From the NCBI GenBank assembly GCA_949451265.1, contig CASTQR010000090.1, forward strand, positions 1 to 6,708: a stretch of DNA of 6,708 nucleotides. Direction: 5' to 3'. The position numbers and the translations under genes are program-made. This document shows positions 6,044 to 6,708 of this stretch, piece after piece (the stretch's first letter is position 1; every line of letters starts with the position of its first letter). This DNA is from an uncultured Eubacteriales bacterium. Lineage in GTDB: Bacteria; Bacillota_A; Clostridia; Oscillospirales; Oscillospiraceae. Below the pieces are notes generated by a model. It was not told where the DNA came from. It was given only the letters and a program-made list of their open reading frames with translations, and ran no database searches.

Positions 6044-6678
6044 ACAGGTTCCTCTGATATCATGTAGCTCAGGGTGAGTAAGCTGTCCGCGAAGTGGACG
6101 TTTTCCACCTTCACCCCCGGCAGCTCCCGCTCCGGCAGCTCCACGTTGGTGAAGTTCCAGATCCCCGTCACGCCCCCGGCAGCCAGCCGCTGGGCGGAGT
6201 CCACCGCCACCCGGGCGGGGACGGTCAGCACCCCCACGCTGGCGGAGCAGTCCCCCAGGAAGTCCTCCAGCTCGTCCATGTGGAGGACGGGCACGCCGCC
6301 CAGGGGGGCACCCACCAGCTCCGGGTTCACGTCAAAGGCCGCCACCAGGCGGAAGCCGTTGGCGGCAAAGGGGAAGTTCTCAATGAGGGCCCGGCCCAGA
6401 TTGCCCGCGCCCAGGATGATCAGGGTGTGGTCCCGGCTCATGCCCAGGATCTCCGCCACCTCGCTGCGCAGGCGCTCCACCTTGTAGCCGTACCCCTGCT
6501 GGCCAAAGCCGCCGAAGCAGGACAGGTCCTGCCGGATCTGGGAGGCGGTGAGCCCCATGGACTTGGCCAGGGCGCTGGAGGAAATGCGCACCGCCCCCCC
6601 CCGGTACAGATCGTCCAAATGCCGGTAATACCGGGGCAGACGCCGGATCACGGCGGAGGAAATCTTTTCTTTTCTCAT
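6040..6678 (-). CDS. rex: Redox-sensing transcriptional repressor Rex
   Basis: Rex is a dimeric repressor that senses the NADH/NAD+ ratio. In Firmicutes it controls fermentation and other NADH-reoxidising genes. This 212-residue protein has the usual length and layout. The winged-helix DNA-binding domain covers about 1-78 (AVIRRLPRYYRHL at 9-21, recognition region SQIRQDLSCFGGFG at 46-59, then GYGY). The Rossmann domain follows, with GAGNLG (90-95), acidic FDVNPE (115-120) and LTVPA (151-155), and then a C-terminal helix after ENVHFADSL. The ATG is chosen because the N-terminus matches the family and an in-frame TGA (6684-6682) lies just upstream. There is no good ribosome-binding site, so translation may be coupled to an upstream gene. 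The promoter is outside the window. The downstream SLH gene overlaps the stop. Odd points are a nine-G run at codons 26-29 and changes at several usually conserved positions. Confidence 0.95.
   Translation of the reverse strand: MRKEKISSAVIRRLPRYYRHLDDLYRGGAVRISSSALAKSMGLTASQIRQDLSCFGGFGQQGYGYKVERLRSEVAEILGMSRDHTLIILGAGNLGRALIENFPFAANGFRLVAAFDVNPELVGAPLGGVPVLHMDELEDFLGDCSASVGVLTVPARVAVDSAQRLAAGGVTGIWNFTNVELPERELPGVKVENVHFADSLLTLSYMISEEPV
6594..6602 (-). repeat. Nine-G homopolymer run in the rex coding sequence
   Basis: The plus strand shows nine consecutive C, read as nine G on the coding strand, across codons 26-29 of rex (R-G-G-A). It is the longest homopolymer I noticed in the window. It sits in the first helical part of the DNA-binding domain, so gain or loss of one base would destroy the repressor. 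The full-length frame is intact here. Confidence 0.9.
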
Positions 6679-6708
6679 TGCTCAGCACACGCCTTTGGGG
6701 GTCCGTCT
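6675..6708 (-). CDS. Possible C-terminal end of a gene upstream of rex (partial, uncertain)
   Basis: In one frame the minus strand reads DGPPKACAEQ and then a TGA (6677-6675) that overlaps the rex ATG as ATGA. This is the same junction style seen at both other gene overlaps in the window. The lack of a ribosome-binding site before rex also favours coupling to an upstream gene. A second frame reads RRTPKGVC and stops at 6684-6682, leaving 3 nt before rex, so either or neither may be real. About ten codons are too few to identify a product. Confidence 0.25.
   Translation of the reverse strand, partial: DGPPKACAEQ

Noticed and set aside
1..6708. CRISPR arrays, tRNA or rRNA genes, insertion sequences, toxin-antitoxin or defence modules
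   Set aside because: No regularly spaced repeats, cloverleaf-like sequence, transposase motifs or defence domains were seen. RecD2 here is a stand-alone housekeeping-type helicase with no nuclease partner in the window.

Overview
The window is about two-thirds GC, with third codon positions strongly biased to G/C. Its genes (a Firmicutes-type rex, a recD2, a secreted protein with three S-layer homology repeats) have clear Shine-Dalgarno sites and there is a consensus sigma-A promoter. Together these suggest a high-GC anaerobic member of the Clostridia, most like gut Oscillospiraceae (the Flavonifractor/Pseudoflavonifractor type). The organism assignment is inference from gene content and composition. 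No marker gene is present.

Left part, plus strand (1-2584): the end of a small membrane protein, a GT2 polyprenyl-phosphate glycosyltransferase of the GtrB/DPM1 type, and a large polytopic GtrII-type glucosyltransferase. The layout matches the classical gtrA-gtrB-gtr cassette that decorates a cell-surface polysaccharide. GtrB loads a sugar onto a lipid carrier inside the cell, the small protein flips it, and the polytopic enzyme transfers it outside. The last two genes overlap by ATGA. A strong intrinsic terminator (2584-2619) closes the cassette and lies between it and a convergent gene.

Right part, minus strand (6708 down to 2643), in transcription order: rex (NADH/NAD+-responsive repressor), overlapped by ATGA by a secreted SLH-domain protein, then a long hairpin terminator, then almost immediately a consensus extended -10 promoter driving the RecD2 helicase. 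The promoter and a strong ribosome-binding site place the RecD2 start at 4871, not at the upstream TTG at 4907.

Nearly every base is accounted for. The only gaps between genes are 58 bp (2585-2642, terminator) and 113 bp (4872-4984, terminator and promoter). I see no mobile element, CRISPR array, tRNA or rRNA, and no clearly new system. The points most worth checking are the rex-SLH coupling, departures from the usual Rex sequence at recognition and switch positions, a nine-G run early in rex, the undefined N-terminal domain of the SLH protein, and the surface-glycosylation cassette in a probable Gram-positive.
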